Shown one piece after another: positions 7,212 through 14,767 of a stretch of 20,018 nt of DNA. The stretch's first letter is position 1, and each line of letters opens with the position of its first letter. Under the pieces are notes generated by a model. That model was not told the origin of the DNA. It saw nothing but the letters and a program-made list of their open reading frames with translations, and searched no databases. This DNA is from Paenarthrobacter nitroguajacolicus JCM 14115. Its GTDB lineage: Bacteria > Actinomycetota > Actinomycetes > Actinomycetales > Micrococcaceae. A program made the position numbers and the translations under genes. The DNA lies in contig BBFS01000088.1 in the NCBI GenBank assembly GCA_001313365.1, positions 1 through 20,018 on the forward strand. The letters run 5' to 3'.

Positions 7212-7307
7212 ATGGAAAAGCATTCTCCACAGCCATCCGCAGGTGCGGATCCCTTCACCGCAAGCTGGAACCATGTCAGCCGACACGCAACCGCGATGTT
7301 GCCATGA
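7212..7307 (+). CDS. Short ORF upstream of and coupled to the next gene
   Basis: This 31-residue frame starts MEKHSPQPSAGADPFTASWN and ends HVSRHATAMLP. Its TGA overlaps the next ATG as ATGA. It may be the true N-terminus of the following gene, separated by a one-base error, or a leader peptide. A GCGGATCCCTTCACCGC sequence inside it resembles the island palindrome. Confidence 0.35.
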   Translation: MEKHSPQPSAGADPFTASWNHVSRHATAMLP

Positions 7308-7893
7308 CTGTTCTCAAAAGAACTCGGTCGTGGGCGGAATCGATCACTGAAGTCGAGGAACGACGGCAACACGCCCAGCTAATGGTTGGAGCAATCCTGA
7401 CGTCCGTGAGTTACGTAAACATTGACTTTGAGCGCCTGGATCGCTTGCCGGCTTCCGAAGGAACAGGTCCTCGTACTATTACCGACCCTACGGAGTGGGA
7501 TGCGCCTCTGTGGTCGTGCCCTGGTTTCGATGCCGTAGATTACGGCATCGACCTAGTAATGGAGGACGGTCGAATCTTTTCCGTCACATGGGACACACCC
7601 GGAAGGTTCGAGGGAATCGGAATCAGAGCTGAACCGCTACTAGGTAGCGGCGTCTTAGCGGATGCCGATGTTGCAATTTGGGACGTCAGCAGGAAACGAC
7701 GCTGGCAGGACAAATGCACCCGACAGGTCACACAAGTGACCTCAACTACGAGCCGTGGGGGGGCCTTGGAGGCGGTTTCTGGTGCCCATCGATCCGAATT
7801 AGCTTCCGAGGATCGTCTATTGAACTAGAGCTGGGTGAGTCCGGGACGGACTGTGTTCCAGTTCCGTCGTCCAACAACATTATTGTGCGGTAG
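7304..7893 (+). CDS. Hypothetical protein of actinobacterial accessory type (one frameshift)
   Basis: It starts MTVLKRTRSWAESITEVEER; the middle holds DYGIDLVMEDGRIFSVTWDT, PGRFEGIGIRAEPLLG and VAIWDVSRKRRWQD. The raw frame breaks near 7737. Restoring one G gives TRQVTQVDLNYEPWG, then GGGFWCPSIRISFRGSSIEL and ELGESGTDCVPVPSSNNIIV up to TAG at 7891. Total about 195 residues. The GIDLVLEDGRVFSVTWDTPG-type stretch recurs in unnamed actinobacterial proteins often found among immunity genes (recollection, not a search). It has no membrane segment. A palindrome begins within a few bases of the stop. Confidence 0.6.
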
Positions 7894-7896
7894 GAG

Positions 7897-7920
7897 TCGG
7901 TGAGGGATCCCTTGTCGGGC
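7897..7920. repeat. Island palindrome, copy 5
   Basis: TCGGTGAGGGATCCC followed by TTGTCGGGC has a perfect 10-bp centre AGGGATCCCT and CGG/CCG-type arms. It starts 4 nt after the TAG of the preceding gene. Up to 7990 there is only a G8 run and a C7 run. Confidence 0.75.
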
Positions 7921-7990
7921 ATCGAACTTCTCGGGGGGGGCAGGGCCAGCTGGGTTCGATTCTGCTAGGAAGCCCCCCCGTCGGCGCACT

Positions 7991-8620
7991 TCATTTCCAG
8001 GCATCGATGAAGTCCGCGATCAAAGTGTTGCCCATACGACGCGCGTAGTCAGCTGCGGTCATACCTACGAACTGTTCGTCCGTTCCGTCGTCCGTTATTC
8101 GAGGATCTGCTCCTGCCTGCAGAAGGACTCTTACCGTCTCCATCCCGTCCGAGGACTCCGCCGCCGTCATCAGAGCCGTAACTCCGCGGGGGGGTTTCTC
8201 GTCGATGCGCGCTCCTGCATCAATAAGCAGCTGTACAACTTCAGCATTTCCATAGTCGGCGGCGCATGACAGTGGCGACCGTAGCAGGCCGAATTCCCTG
8301 ACGTTAGGGTCGGCTCCAGCGGTAAGGAGGCGACTGATCGTCTCGGTGTTTCTTGGGCCAGCAGCGTTGAGCAATGGGGGGGTGAAACCAGAGTCGTCCA
8401 TGACGTCGACCGGACACCCCGCATCAAGCAGTACCCGAATGATCTCAGTATGGTTTCGCGATGCAGCGGCATGCAGCGCGGACCATCCGTCGGAATCGGC
8501 CTCAGCAGGTGAAACGCCCTGGGCAAGCAGTGAACAGACTTCGCCAAGGTCTCCGATTCGGGAAGCGCGCACTAATGGCGGGAGGCCTTCCAGGAATTCC
8601 ATTTCATCAAGCTCGTCCAT
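7991..8620 (-). CDS. Ankyrin-repeat protein
   Basis: The frame is intact; the ATG at 8620 is chosen because AAGGAG stands 6 nt before it. About 209 residues with at least four or five ankyrin units: LVRASRIGDLGEVCSLLAQG, then DGWSALHAAASRNHTEIIRV, then SGFTP...LLNAAGPRNTETISR, then RSPLSCAADYGNAEVVQLLI, then GVTALMTAAESSDGMETVRV, each followed by LL-AGADP-type turns. C7 runs add one residue in two repeats (TPPLL, KPPRG); C4 would give the consensus TPLL and KPRG. Such proteins act as cytoplasmic binding scaffolds and are frequent immunity or effector-neutralising genes. The partner is not visible. Confidence 0.85.
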   Translation of the reverse strand: MDELDEMEFLEGLPPLVRASRIGDLGEVCSLLAQGVSPAEADSDGWSALHAAASRNHTEIIRVLLDAGCPVDVMDDSGFTPPLLNAAGPRNTETISRLLTAGADPNVREFGLLRSPLSCAADYGNAEVVQLLIDAGARIDEKPPRGVTALMTAAESSDGMETVRVLLQAGADPRITDDGTDEQFVGMTAADYARRMGNTLIADFIDAWK

Positions 8621-8703
8621 GCCGTACTCCTTAGTTTCAAGATGATCTAACCATGGCATCATCGGCCCAATCACAGAACATTCACGCCCTCGATGTGCCC
8701 GCA

Positions 8704-8726
8704 AGCCGATCCCTCACCCGGACGCC
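8704..8726. repeat. Island palindrome, copy 6 (partial)
   Basis: AGCCGATCCCTCACCCGG and GACGCC match the arm of the inverted repeat at 4426-4436 and the right half of the other copies. The left half is degenerate. It lies between the ankyrin gene start and the next plus-strand gene. Confidence 0.5.
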
Positions 8727-8825
8727 CACAGCTTGCCTTCGCTCGCGCCGCTGACCGAAGCTCGGCAACGATGAGATGGCTACGATTACTTCAAGTCCCT
8801 GTAGCCGGATTTTTGGAAGTGAACT

Positions 8826-9046
8826 ATGCAGCTGGAATTTGACCCTGAGGCACCTGTAAGGGAAGTCAGGCTGACGCTAACTGTCGATGAGCTTGAAATA
8901 TTCTGGGGGGGTCTTTGCGTGAGACCTTGGAGGCTGTCGACGAACACGAGTTCCAAACGCGTGTTGGGTTTGATTCACAGGAAGTCCGACGACTGCAGGC
9001 TGAGCTAGCACGGCTGATGAACACCCTTCCCTACATGCCAGAGTAA
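8826..9046 (+). CDS. Small hypothetical protein (frameshift at G7)
   Basis: It starts MQLEFDPEAPVREVRLTLTV and continues DELEIFWG. Reading the G7 run at 8905-8911 as G5 gives SLRETLEAVDEHEFQTRVGF, then DSQEVRRLQAELARLMNTLP and YMPE with TAA at 9044. That is about 73 residues with an N-terminal strand and two helices. The uncorrected frame ends in a protein-unlike tail. The family is not recognised. AGTGAACT precedes the ATG, with no strong ribosome site. Confidence 0.6.
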
Positions 9047-9166
9047 AAGAGCTCTGGCAATTCCGAACATGCATACGTGAATCCGGTCAGAAGGACTGAG
9101 CACCTGGTCAGGGAATCCAAGCCCCCCCAGCTGGAGTCAGGCCCAACACTTCACCGGGCTCCCGGC

Positions 9167-9192
9167 GTCCGCTGAAGGATCCTCTAACGGAC
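9167..9192. repeat. Island palindrome, copy 7
   Basis: Arms GTCCG and CGGAC pair, with an AGGATCCT centre and further matching T/A positions between. It lies 6 nt past the stop of the minus-strand gene at 9199-9585. Confidence 0.8.
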
Positions 9193-9198
9193 ATTGCC

Positions 9199-9585
9199 CT
9201 AGGGGGGGGCCAGCTGCTTCTCTGCTTCGGCTTTGGTTTTTTCCAAGATCTCGGCGAAGTGCTGACGGTCGAGATAGTCCGCTCCGGCTAGCCGGATGAT
9301 GCGCCCCCCCATGTAAGGATCGCGCTGCATCAGCTTCCTGTCGCCAAGGCGGACGGTTGTGTAACCAGCCTTTTTCTCAGCACTTTCCCTAGCACTCGCC
9401 CAGTTGATTATGACCATCAGAAAGAGTGATGAAACGAGTAGTAGACCTAGCACCAGATTAGTAAAAAGCGACTGAGGGACACCAGAGTTGTTCAGATACA
9501 GACACAGCAATCCATCCGCCGCAATAAATCCCGTTACACGGTAGCGCCACCGTGTAACTTCAAAAGCAGTTTTTCCAGTGATCAA
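9199..9585 (-). CDS. Small membrane protein with two predicted helices
   Basis: 128 residues from a TTG start (9583-9585); an upstream start through a frame error is possible because no good ribosome site precedes the TTG. A first hydrophobic stretch (GFIAADGLLCLYL) and a strong second one (LVLGLLLVSSLFLMVIINWA, residues about 44-63) form a hairpin. A basic cytoplasmic domain follows, with RLGDRKLMQRDPYM and IIRLAGADYLDRQHFAEIL. A G8 at the C-terminus and a C7 run inside add residues. The family is unknown. Confidence 0.6.
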   Translation of the reverse strand: MITGKTAFEVTRWRYRVTGFIAADGLLCLYLNNSGVPQSLFTNLVLGLLLVSSLFLMVIINWASARESAEKKAGYTTVRLGDRKLMQRDPYMGGRIIRLAGADYLDRQHFAEILEKTKAEAEKQLAPP

Positions 9586-9773
9586 GTCACTACGGATCCC
9601 GTGTTTACCAAGTCGCAGCTCCGTTTTTCGCCCAAGCAGTCTCCAGCTCTCATCGTGCCACGACCGTAGGGGGGGTCCTGGGCGACGCCGGACGCCCGGA
9701 GAGCGATGGTTGAACGGACGTTCTAGACGTTGGACGAGCTGGCCTCTGGGCGGCAGATGGCTAGAGTAGGCGG

Positions 9774-10231
9774 ATGCTTAGTATTCGTCAGGCACGCGCA
9801 ACCGATACGCCCGGTCTCATTCAACTGCGGGCGGCGTGGGTCGCGGAACAAACGGGGGGGAACCGGCTGAGGATCCGGACTTCGATAACAGCTACCGAAC
9901 CTGGCAGGCAAAGAACGAGCGCACCATGTTCGTCGCGGATCTGGACGGCACACTTATCGGAATGCTGAATCTCATGGTGTTCGAGCGCATGCCGAAGCCC
10001 AGCAAGAAATCAACGTGCTGGGTCTATCTCGGGAACGCGTTCGTCGTGGAGGATCACCGCAACGGCGGTGTCGGTAGCATGCTCCTGGACGCGGCAATTC
10101 ATTTTTCGAAGAACATCCAAGCAGCCCGCATCGTGCTTTCTCCTTCGGATGATTCACAAAACTTCTATGCCAGGCGCGGGTTTGAGCCTGCGCAGGAATT
10201 GCTCATCAAACGATTTGAATACGAGCGTTAG
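9774..10231 (+). CDS. GNAT-family N-acetyltransferase (frameshift at G7)
   Basis: The N-terminus MLSIRQARATDTPGLIQLRA is a typical GNAT start. The G7 run at 9854-9860 read as G5 gives VAEQTGEPAEDPDFDNSYRT and joins the second frame: MFVADLDGTLIGMLNLMVFE, then WVYLGNAFVVEDHRNGGVGS (motif A with the acetyl-CoA loop, residues about 95-104), then MLLDAAIHFSKNIQAARIVL and SPSDDSQNFYARRGFEPA (motif B, tyrosine before RRGF). About 151 residues in all, normal length. It transfers an acetyl group from acetyl-CoA to an amine; the substrate is unknown. Confidence 0.85.
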
Positions 10232-10275
10232 AACACCCTCCAGGGAACCTGAGGGAGAAATCTTGTGTCGGCATG

Positions 10276-10302
10276 CTCCGCAACGGGATCCCTCACCGGA
10301 CA
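10276..10302. repeat. Island palindrome, copy 8 (last)
   Basis: CTCCGCAAC, then GGGATCCC, then TCACCGGACAG: a GGGATCCC centre with TCCG/CGGA arms. It lies 45 nt past the GNAT stop. The rest of 10232-10514 (about 280 nt) shows no gene. Confidence 0.7.
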
Positions 10303-10514
10303 GTAGCTAGCTTCTTGTCTAAGGCAGGTTTGGCCTCTCAAGAAGTCGAGGATTCCTTGCGCCGCCATGCGTTCCCTCCCACACGAAACTGAATCACTGC
10401 TTTCCTAATCCCCGGTCGTCTGCCTGGCTCGAAAAATAGAGAAATCGCTATGGTCAAGCCAAGCTATGCTCGGGACCAAGACTGACAACTGAGAAACAGC
10501 TGAAAGCGAACACA

Positions 10515-10802
10515 ATGAAGCCTTGGGTTCACCCACAGGAGAAACGCTCCAGGATTTACTGGTCGATTCAGATTACCGCGGGTGTGGTTGCCATGATTGG
10601 GATACCGATTCTCCTGCTGAGGGAGCCCACAGTGGACCATGTCATGATTTCTGTAGCCGTCGTCCTAATCGGCATCGTGGCGGTGGTATTCAGCATAAGA
10701 GAGCTCAGGAAACTCCCAAGTGAATACCGGCACGAGGAAGAGGGGGGGAAGACAACCCTACTGGCCGGGCTTGAGGTATTGTGGCCGCCTGCCGGTAGTT
10801 AG
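10515..10802 (+). CDS. Small membrane protein, two helices
   Basis: 95 residues starting MKPWVHPQEKRSRIYWSIQ, with hydrophobic segments ITAGVVAMIGIPILLL (about 20-35) and VMISVAVVLIGIVAVVFSI (about 43-61), then a charged tail RELRKLPSEYRHEEEGGK. One in-frame G7 gives EEEGGK where G4 would give EEEGK. No family is recognised. It forms a small group of membrane proteins with the next gene. Confidence 0.6.
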   Translation: MKPWVHPQEKRSRIYWSIQITAGVVAMIGIPILLLREPTVDHVMISVAVVLIGIVAVVFSIRELRKLPSEYRHEEEGGKTTLLAGLEVLWPPAGS

Positions 10803-10862
10803 TGCGAAATACCCTCGCGTGGCGGAAGAAACCGCGGATGCCACATAGGCCTAAGGAAGTTT

Positions 10863-11045
10863 ATGCACCTGTTCTATCTAGCCTTCGCGATACTTTGCGC
10901 ACTCCTCATCGTGGTGCTCCTTCTACGTGCAGTGATTAGACTGAAAAAAGAAAAGCTGACGATTACCCGCCGAGAGTTTTGGCTGATAATAGCTGCCGCT
11001 CTCGTAGGCCTCGGATGCATGGTGTTGTTTGCAGTCAGGAACTAA
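10863..11045 (+). CDS. 60-residue membrane protein, two helices
   Basis: MHLFYLAFAILCALLIVVLL forms the first helix, RLKKEKLTITRRE a basic loop, and FWLIIAAALVGLGCMVLFAV the second helix. AAGGAAG stands about 4 nt before the ATG. The frame is intact. The function is unknown. Confidence 0.65.
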   Translation: MHLFYLAFAILCALLIVVLLLRAVIRLKKEKLTITRREFWLIIAAALVGLGCMVLFAVRN

Positions 11046-11343
11046 GTTGCACGGCCAAGTTACAAGTGCTTTCACCGCCTGGTTGTCCCAGTAGCTGGCG
11101 CGGGGGGCGCACGTCCATCGAAAGGATGGGGTTTTCCGAGGATGCTCATCCTGTTTAGATCCCTGACAGTAGAACCCTGAAGAGGCCGTGCCCCTTGTCC
11201 GCAAGCCGGTCCTCCCCCCCCGGCCGCCGTTCAGTCCGATGTTGTGGGCGTCGAAATTCCCACCGATCCGGGTCCCCGGATTCCCGTAAGACCCGCCCGC
11301 GAAACTGCCCGGTGAAGGGGCCCTAAACGCTACACTCGGCGTC
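11046..11343. other. 298-nt stretch without a recognised gene
   Basis: It contains a G6, a C8 and several CCC/GGG blocks. At 11307-11330 the sequence GCCCGGTGAAGGGG-CCCTAAACGC partly resembles the island palindrome. A remnant of the recombinase's mobile element is possible but not demonstrable. Confidence 0.35.
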
Positions 11344-11604
11344 ATGCTTATCGCTACGCCCGCGTCTGCACAAACACTCAAGTTTTGACCGCCCTCGGGA
11401 TGCCTTCGCGGCGCCAGCGTGGATCCCGAAGCTATCTACGTGGATCACGGATTCACAGGCATCCAACGGGAACGGCCCGGCCTTGGCAAAGCCCTGGCCG
11501 CATGCCGCAACGGAGACACCCTCGTGGTGACCAAGCCTGATCGCCTCGCGCGGTCGCTGCCCGACGAGAGGAATATCGCGGCCATCGATAGGCTCAAGCC
11601 ATGA
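11344..11604 (+). pseudogene. Serine recombinase (resolvase/invertase) N-terminal fragment
   Basis: Pieces in different frames give MLI, then YARVCTNTQVLTALG, then SVDPEAIYVDHGFTGIQRER, then PGLGKALAACRNGDTLVVTK and PDRLARSLPDERNIAA, then TGA. This matches the catalytic N-domain of Tn3-type resolvases: the YARVST motif (here VCT, so the nucleophile serine position reads C) and the LDRLARS motif (here PDRLARS). Only about 85 residues remain, and the DNA-binding domain is absent. At least two frame breaks fall near 11356 and 11400. It is very likely a non-functional relic of a mobile element. Its TGA overlaps the next ATG. Confidence 0.75.
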
Positions 11605-11969
11605 CGCCAAGGAAGCAGCAGCCCACGAAGGTGCAAGCGGTCTTTTTTGGTGTTCTAGCTCTGATGCTGCTTGGGAGCAGGGTCCTTTCGTTGTTAGAGG
11701 GTCATTCTCCAACAGTCCCTTTTTGGATCGTTGTGGGGCTGAATCTCGTCCTCTTAGGCTTGTGCATTTGGTGGTATATCCGCGCTGCAAAGGTCCCCCC
11801 AAACGCTGAAGTGGGGGGGCAATCAGAGGGCCTGATATGGACCCAATATTCGCCCCCACTGGTCATGGGCTCCATGTTCCTGTCGGTGGGCACCTGTCGT
11901 TCTGTGCCTGCCGCAAGTTGTCGCGAATGGGAGCAATGCTTGCTGCGGCCAGTCATTTGGTGGACTTGA
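11601..11969 (+). CDS. Small two-helix membrane protein; 3' end uncertain
   Basis: It starts MTPRKQQPTKVQAVFFGVLA, with hydrophobic segments AVFFGVLALMLLGSRVLSLL and FWIVVGLNLVLLGLCIWWYI, then a basic residue cluster. The raw frame continues to 11969, but a C6 run (11797) and a G7 run (11813) follow the second helix, and the tail looks unlike a protein. With plausible corrections it would stop near 11833, avoiding the overlap with the convergent gene at 11953. The start overlaps the recombinase stop (ATGA). Confidence 0.5.
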   Translation: MTPRKQQPTKVQAVFFGVLALMLLGSRVLSLLEGHSPTVPFWIVVGLNLVLLGLCIWWYIRAAKVPPNAEVGGQSEGLIWTQYSPPLVMGSMFLSVGTCRSVPAASCREWEQCLLRPVIWWT

Positions 11970-12503
11970 ATAAGATCGAGTCGAAGACGCCCCGTGCCTC
12001 TCTCGTCAGTTCCGGGTTGATCGATTCGTGGAACGTGGTGAAGCCGACGACAGCGCGTTCGCCGTTCAGGTTGACCACCCGGTAGGTTTCCCGCTCAGCG
12101 ACGCTGGAGTACCAGCGGGTGCATATGGGCGAGAACTCCGAGCGGACACAGATCTTGTCTTCGTCGCAGCCTTTGATGTCTGCGACGCCTTCGACGGAGT
12201 GGTCGAATTCGAAGCCGCGGTAGTCGCCCACCACGACCTCGACGGCAGGTGCGCTCGCCGTTGATGTTTGCGCCGTCATTGCGTCGACGAAGTCTTTAGC
12301 GGACGGATCGAGCTCGACGAGCGCCCCCCTGCCACGCGCATGCGTCTGTCGGTATGTAGTTCGAAGACCAGAAAGTCAAGTAGACGGCCATATCACCCGG
12401 GTGATCCGGGTCGTCCTTTCCTGGAGGACGGGGGGGAGATATCGTCGGGCTTAGACTCGCACCCGCTGAGACATAAAAGCAGGACGATAGCTACCAAAAG
12501 CAA
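11953..12503 (-). CDS. Putative lipoprotein (two frameshifts)
   Basis: The N-terminal piece RSHHLLLLVAIVLLLCLSGC has a lipobox LSGC followed by ESKPDDISPPSS. One break near 12410 leads to DMAVYLTFWSSNYIPTDACA. Reading the G6 at 12325 as G5 gives WQGALVELDPSAKDFVDAMT and joins the intact C-terminal frame (AVEVVVGDYRGFEFDHSVEG, then CDEDKICVRSEFSPICTRWY, ending VFDSILFKSTK). Four cysteines in the C-terminal half could form disulphides outside the cell. The start is uncertain: a TTG at 12501-12503 or further upstream past the C5 run. The family is unknown. Confidence 0.55.
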
Positions 12504-12530
12504 GAGATGGTGCGACCGCTGAGCGGCCTT

Positions 12531-12834
12531 TTCGAGGGGGCGTCAAGGAGCTCATCGTTCTACCAAGCCGCTACACGGTACTGTGAGGCTCGCAGCCAGG
12601 TGGCCCCGCGGACGGGCCGTAATGGGATGCCGTAGCCTCAAGTTTCCTCCGGCACAGAACCCGTGACAATGACGAGTGGTACAGAGATCGGACTTATGTC
12701 CGGAATTAGGGAAGGTGACCGATGCTCAGCGGCCGGCGCAATGGGCACAACTGCCCCCCCGCAGGAAGTTCACTGGTCACCCCCCCGCAGGTGATTTACT
12801 GACGTGACCGTCACATACTTCAGGGGGGACAGGT
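12531..12834. other. Noncoding stretch with a short direct repeat
   Basis: No gene is seen. CCCCCCCGCAGG occurs twice (about 12755 and 12780), with GAAGTTCACTGGTCA between them and TGATTTACTGACG after. It could be the degenerate end of an insertion sequence, but I see no transposase or matching far end. The right end holds the start region of the next lipoprotein. Confidence 0.4.
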
Positions 12835-13449
12835 ATGAAGGGCTTGGTTGCCACTTTTTTGCTCACGTCGTTGGTGCTCACGGGCTGTGCTGCGGCTGTT
12901 CCCAACGGCTCCGCGACGGCGTCAACGGCGCCTTCCGCACTAACGGGCGCGAAGACCTACGCAAGGTTGGACTCGGCGGGCATCGAGCAGATCAAGAAGT
13001 CGAGGATGGCAATTTTCGACATGACATCAGGCGTGCTCACAAAGGAGAGCGTCGGCCTCGAAAACGGCACCAGCCAAGCTCCGGATGTCCTGATTTCTGA
13101 TGGTTGATGGAGCTGAATATCGAAGCGCCGACGGGACTAATCAGCGCTAAGACTGATCGGCTCAGGCTCAACGGTATGAATAACAGGTCCGACTTCCGCG
13201 AAATCACATACTTCCTCAAGGCCGAATCGTTCGAAGACTTCGCAGCCTGATCCGCGACGGCGTGGACCGCTACGGAATTCCCAGCAAGTCAGCAGAGGCT
13301 GGATCGAATCGATGTCCAGCCGGCCAGAGGATGAAGGCGACTTTTCCTTGGCTCCGGGCACCTCAACAGGCCTCCGGGTCTCGTACGACCTCCGCTATGA
13401 CGGCTCAAAGGATGTGCAAGTCATAATTGTGCACGTTCACCCCGCCTAA
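12835..13449 (+). CDS. Lipoprotein (three frameshifts)
   Basis: MKGLVATFLLTSLVLTGCAA is a clear lipoprotein signal (lipobox LTGC), preceded by GGACAGG. The first frame ends at 13107. Further pieces continue LMELNIEAPTGLISAKTDRL, then FREITYFLKAESFEDFAA, then LIRDGVDRYGIPSKSAEA, then WIESMSSRPEDEGDFSLAPG and DVQVIIVHVHPA to TAA at 13447. The reconstructed length is about 204 residues. Breaks near 13102, 13247 and 13302 are not at long G runs, so some could be real decay. The family is unrecognised; a periplasm-side or cell-surface role is expected. Confidence 0.6.
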
Positions 13450-13489
13450 TCCCTGCTCCTACCAGCTGACCTGAAAGAAAGAACGGCCC

Positions 13490-14121
13490 ATGATTTCCGA
13501 TCGCGAGCGGCGCAATGATGCCGTGTACGCAGAGCACAAGGCTGCAGTGGCCGCCGGGGGAAAGGCGTGTACTCCGCAACACCAGTACCGGCGAACTGCA
13601 CAGCTACCCGGCAGACGAGATTGGCTTTACTCCAGGCAGTGGGCAGGCACAGGTCAGCACATGGTGGGGGGATGGGAATTCTCGCGGTCGTTGCCGCGAT
13701 ACTCACGGTCTTTTCGGTGGTGATGTTGCTGGCGCCGCTGGGACAGGGGCAAAGCCCTATGTGGGGGGGTGCGCTGTTTCTGACTGCCGGAGGCGGTGCC
13801 TTCACCTTCTACGCACTCACGCTGTCCCGCCAGGAATACCGGGCGACGCAGCTCCGTAAGTTGCGGGGGGGTTCGCCGAAACCAAACTCGACTGGCAGGG
13901 CAGACTATTGGGAGCCACCTCAGCAGCCACCTGAGCCGCCAACGAAGGCTAAGACCAAGGTGAAATCCCTGGACGACTACATCTACGACATTCATAACCG
14001 TCCATCAAACGGGGGGGAACTCCGTTTTTGGATCGGTTTTCAAGTGGTCGTCGTCGGCGCACTTGGCTATGCGATCCCGCTATTCAGCCTGCACTGGCTT
14101 GGCCTTCGGCAATGGCCCTAG
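13490..14121 (+). CDS. Membrane protein with three predicted helices (two frameshifts)
   Basis: It starts MISDRERRNDAVYAEHKAAV. Reading G5 near 13556 as G4 gives AAGERRVLRNTSTGELHSYP and ADEIGFTPGSGQAQVSTWWG. Reading G6 near 13665 as G5 gives MGILAVVAAILTVFSVVMLL (helix 1), then GGALFLTAGGGAFTFYALTL (helix 2), then a cytoplasmic Pro/Lys-rich loop (PPQQPPEPPTKAKTKVKS) and a C-terminal helix FQVVVVGALGYAIPLFSLHW. About 209 residues. AAAGAAAG precedes the ATG. It overlaps the next gene by 10 nt. Confidence 0.6.
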
Positions 14122-14327
14122 TCTTCATTCCATTGCTGTGCGCGGCGGCCTTGGTCTGGTGGCTCCTTCGCTTCCTGAAACGGCGAGGTGTGAAGACCAA
14201 AGCCTTGTACCGGGCTTACGGTGGCGACCCCCCCGCCGGCACCAGTGACCTGCTGTTTGGCCAAGTGACGTACAAGATCACGCCGGATGGCCGCTGGAGC
14301 TGGCCAACGTCAAGCTCGGGGGACTAA
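14112..14327 (+). CDS. 71-residue protein with one N-terminal helix
   Basis: MALVFIPLLCAAALVWWLLR is one membrane segment, followed by a basic stretch FLKRRGVKTKALYRAYG and a tail LLFGQVTYKITPDGRWSW. It overlaps the end of the preceding membrane protein by 10 nt in another frame, so they are co-expressed. The family is unknown. Confidence 0.5.
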   Translation: MALVFIPLLCAAALVWWLLRFLKRRGVKTKALYRAYGGDPPAGTSDLLFGQVTYKITPDGRWSWPTSSSGD

Positions 14328-14394
14328 AGCCTGGAGGGCCCCCCCAAATGAGCAGCTGTAATAGGATCGCCTTGCGGCGAACAGGGGAGTCCAC

Positions 14395-14757
14395 ATGGCA
14401 GCGGAATCGATTAGCGAGTACATAGAACAGTACGACGGCGATGTGCGGCAACGGCTGCTGGCGGTGTACGAACTGATCCGGTCAGCCGTGCCCGAGGAAG
14501 CTGAAGAGTCGATCAGTTGGCGTATGCCCACCTTCAAACTCGGAACCGAGCCGTTGTTCTTCTTCACCGCAACAAAGAAGCACATTGGGTTCTATCCGAC
14601 TCCGGACGCGATCGCGCATTTCTCGGCGCAGCTGAACGAGTACGGAACCACCGATCACCTCGTCCAGCTGCGCCATAACGCCCCCCCGCTGCCCACCGAG
14701 CTTATTAGCGAGATCATCGCGTGGCGGCTGGAGCAGCTTCCTTCAGGCACGGCCTGA
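14395..14757 (+). CDS. DUF1801 family protein (YdhG-like)
   Basis: 120 residues, intact. It starts MAAESISEYIEQYDGDVRQR; the core reads EAEESISWRMPTFKLGTEPL and FFFTATKKHIGFYPTPDAI, the conserved block of DUF1801 (W-MP-F, then K-HIGFYP). GGGGAG lies about 5 nt before the ATG. C7 near 14680 gives NAPPLP; C4 would give NAPLP, closer to the family. The family is small and cytoplasmic with no settled reaction. It is convergent with the flavoprotein gene, only 10 nt apart. Confidence 0.8.
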   Translation: MAAESISEYIEQYDGDVRQRLLAVYELIRSAVPEEAEESISWRMPTFKLGTEPLFFFTATKKHIGFYPTPDAIAHFSAQLNEYGTTDHLVQLRHNAPPLPTELISEIIAWRLEQLPSGTA

Positions 14758-14767
14758 GCCGCGTTAT

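Noticed and set aside
7242..7264. GCGGATCCCTTCACCGC as another island palindrome
   Set aside because: It lies inside a plausible short reading frame and lacks one arm. I mention it only within that gene.
3136..10302. Classical integron cassette array
   Set aside because: No tyrosine integron integrase, no GTTRRRY/RYYYAAC core pair at the element ends, and genes in both orientations.
3136..10302. CRISPR array
   Set aside because: The repeats are separated by whole genes of varying length, are diverged, and have no uniform spacers or cas genes.
10923..11859. Long minus-strand frames over 10.9-11.9 kb
   Set aside because: They run antisense to two membrane protein genes and the resolvase remnant and show no domain.
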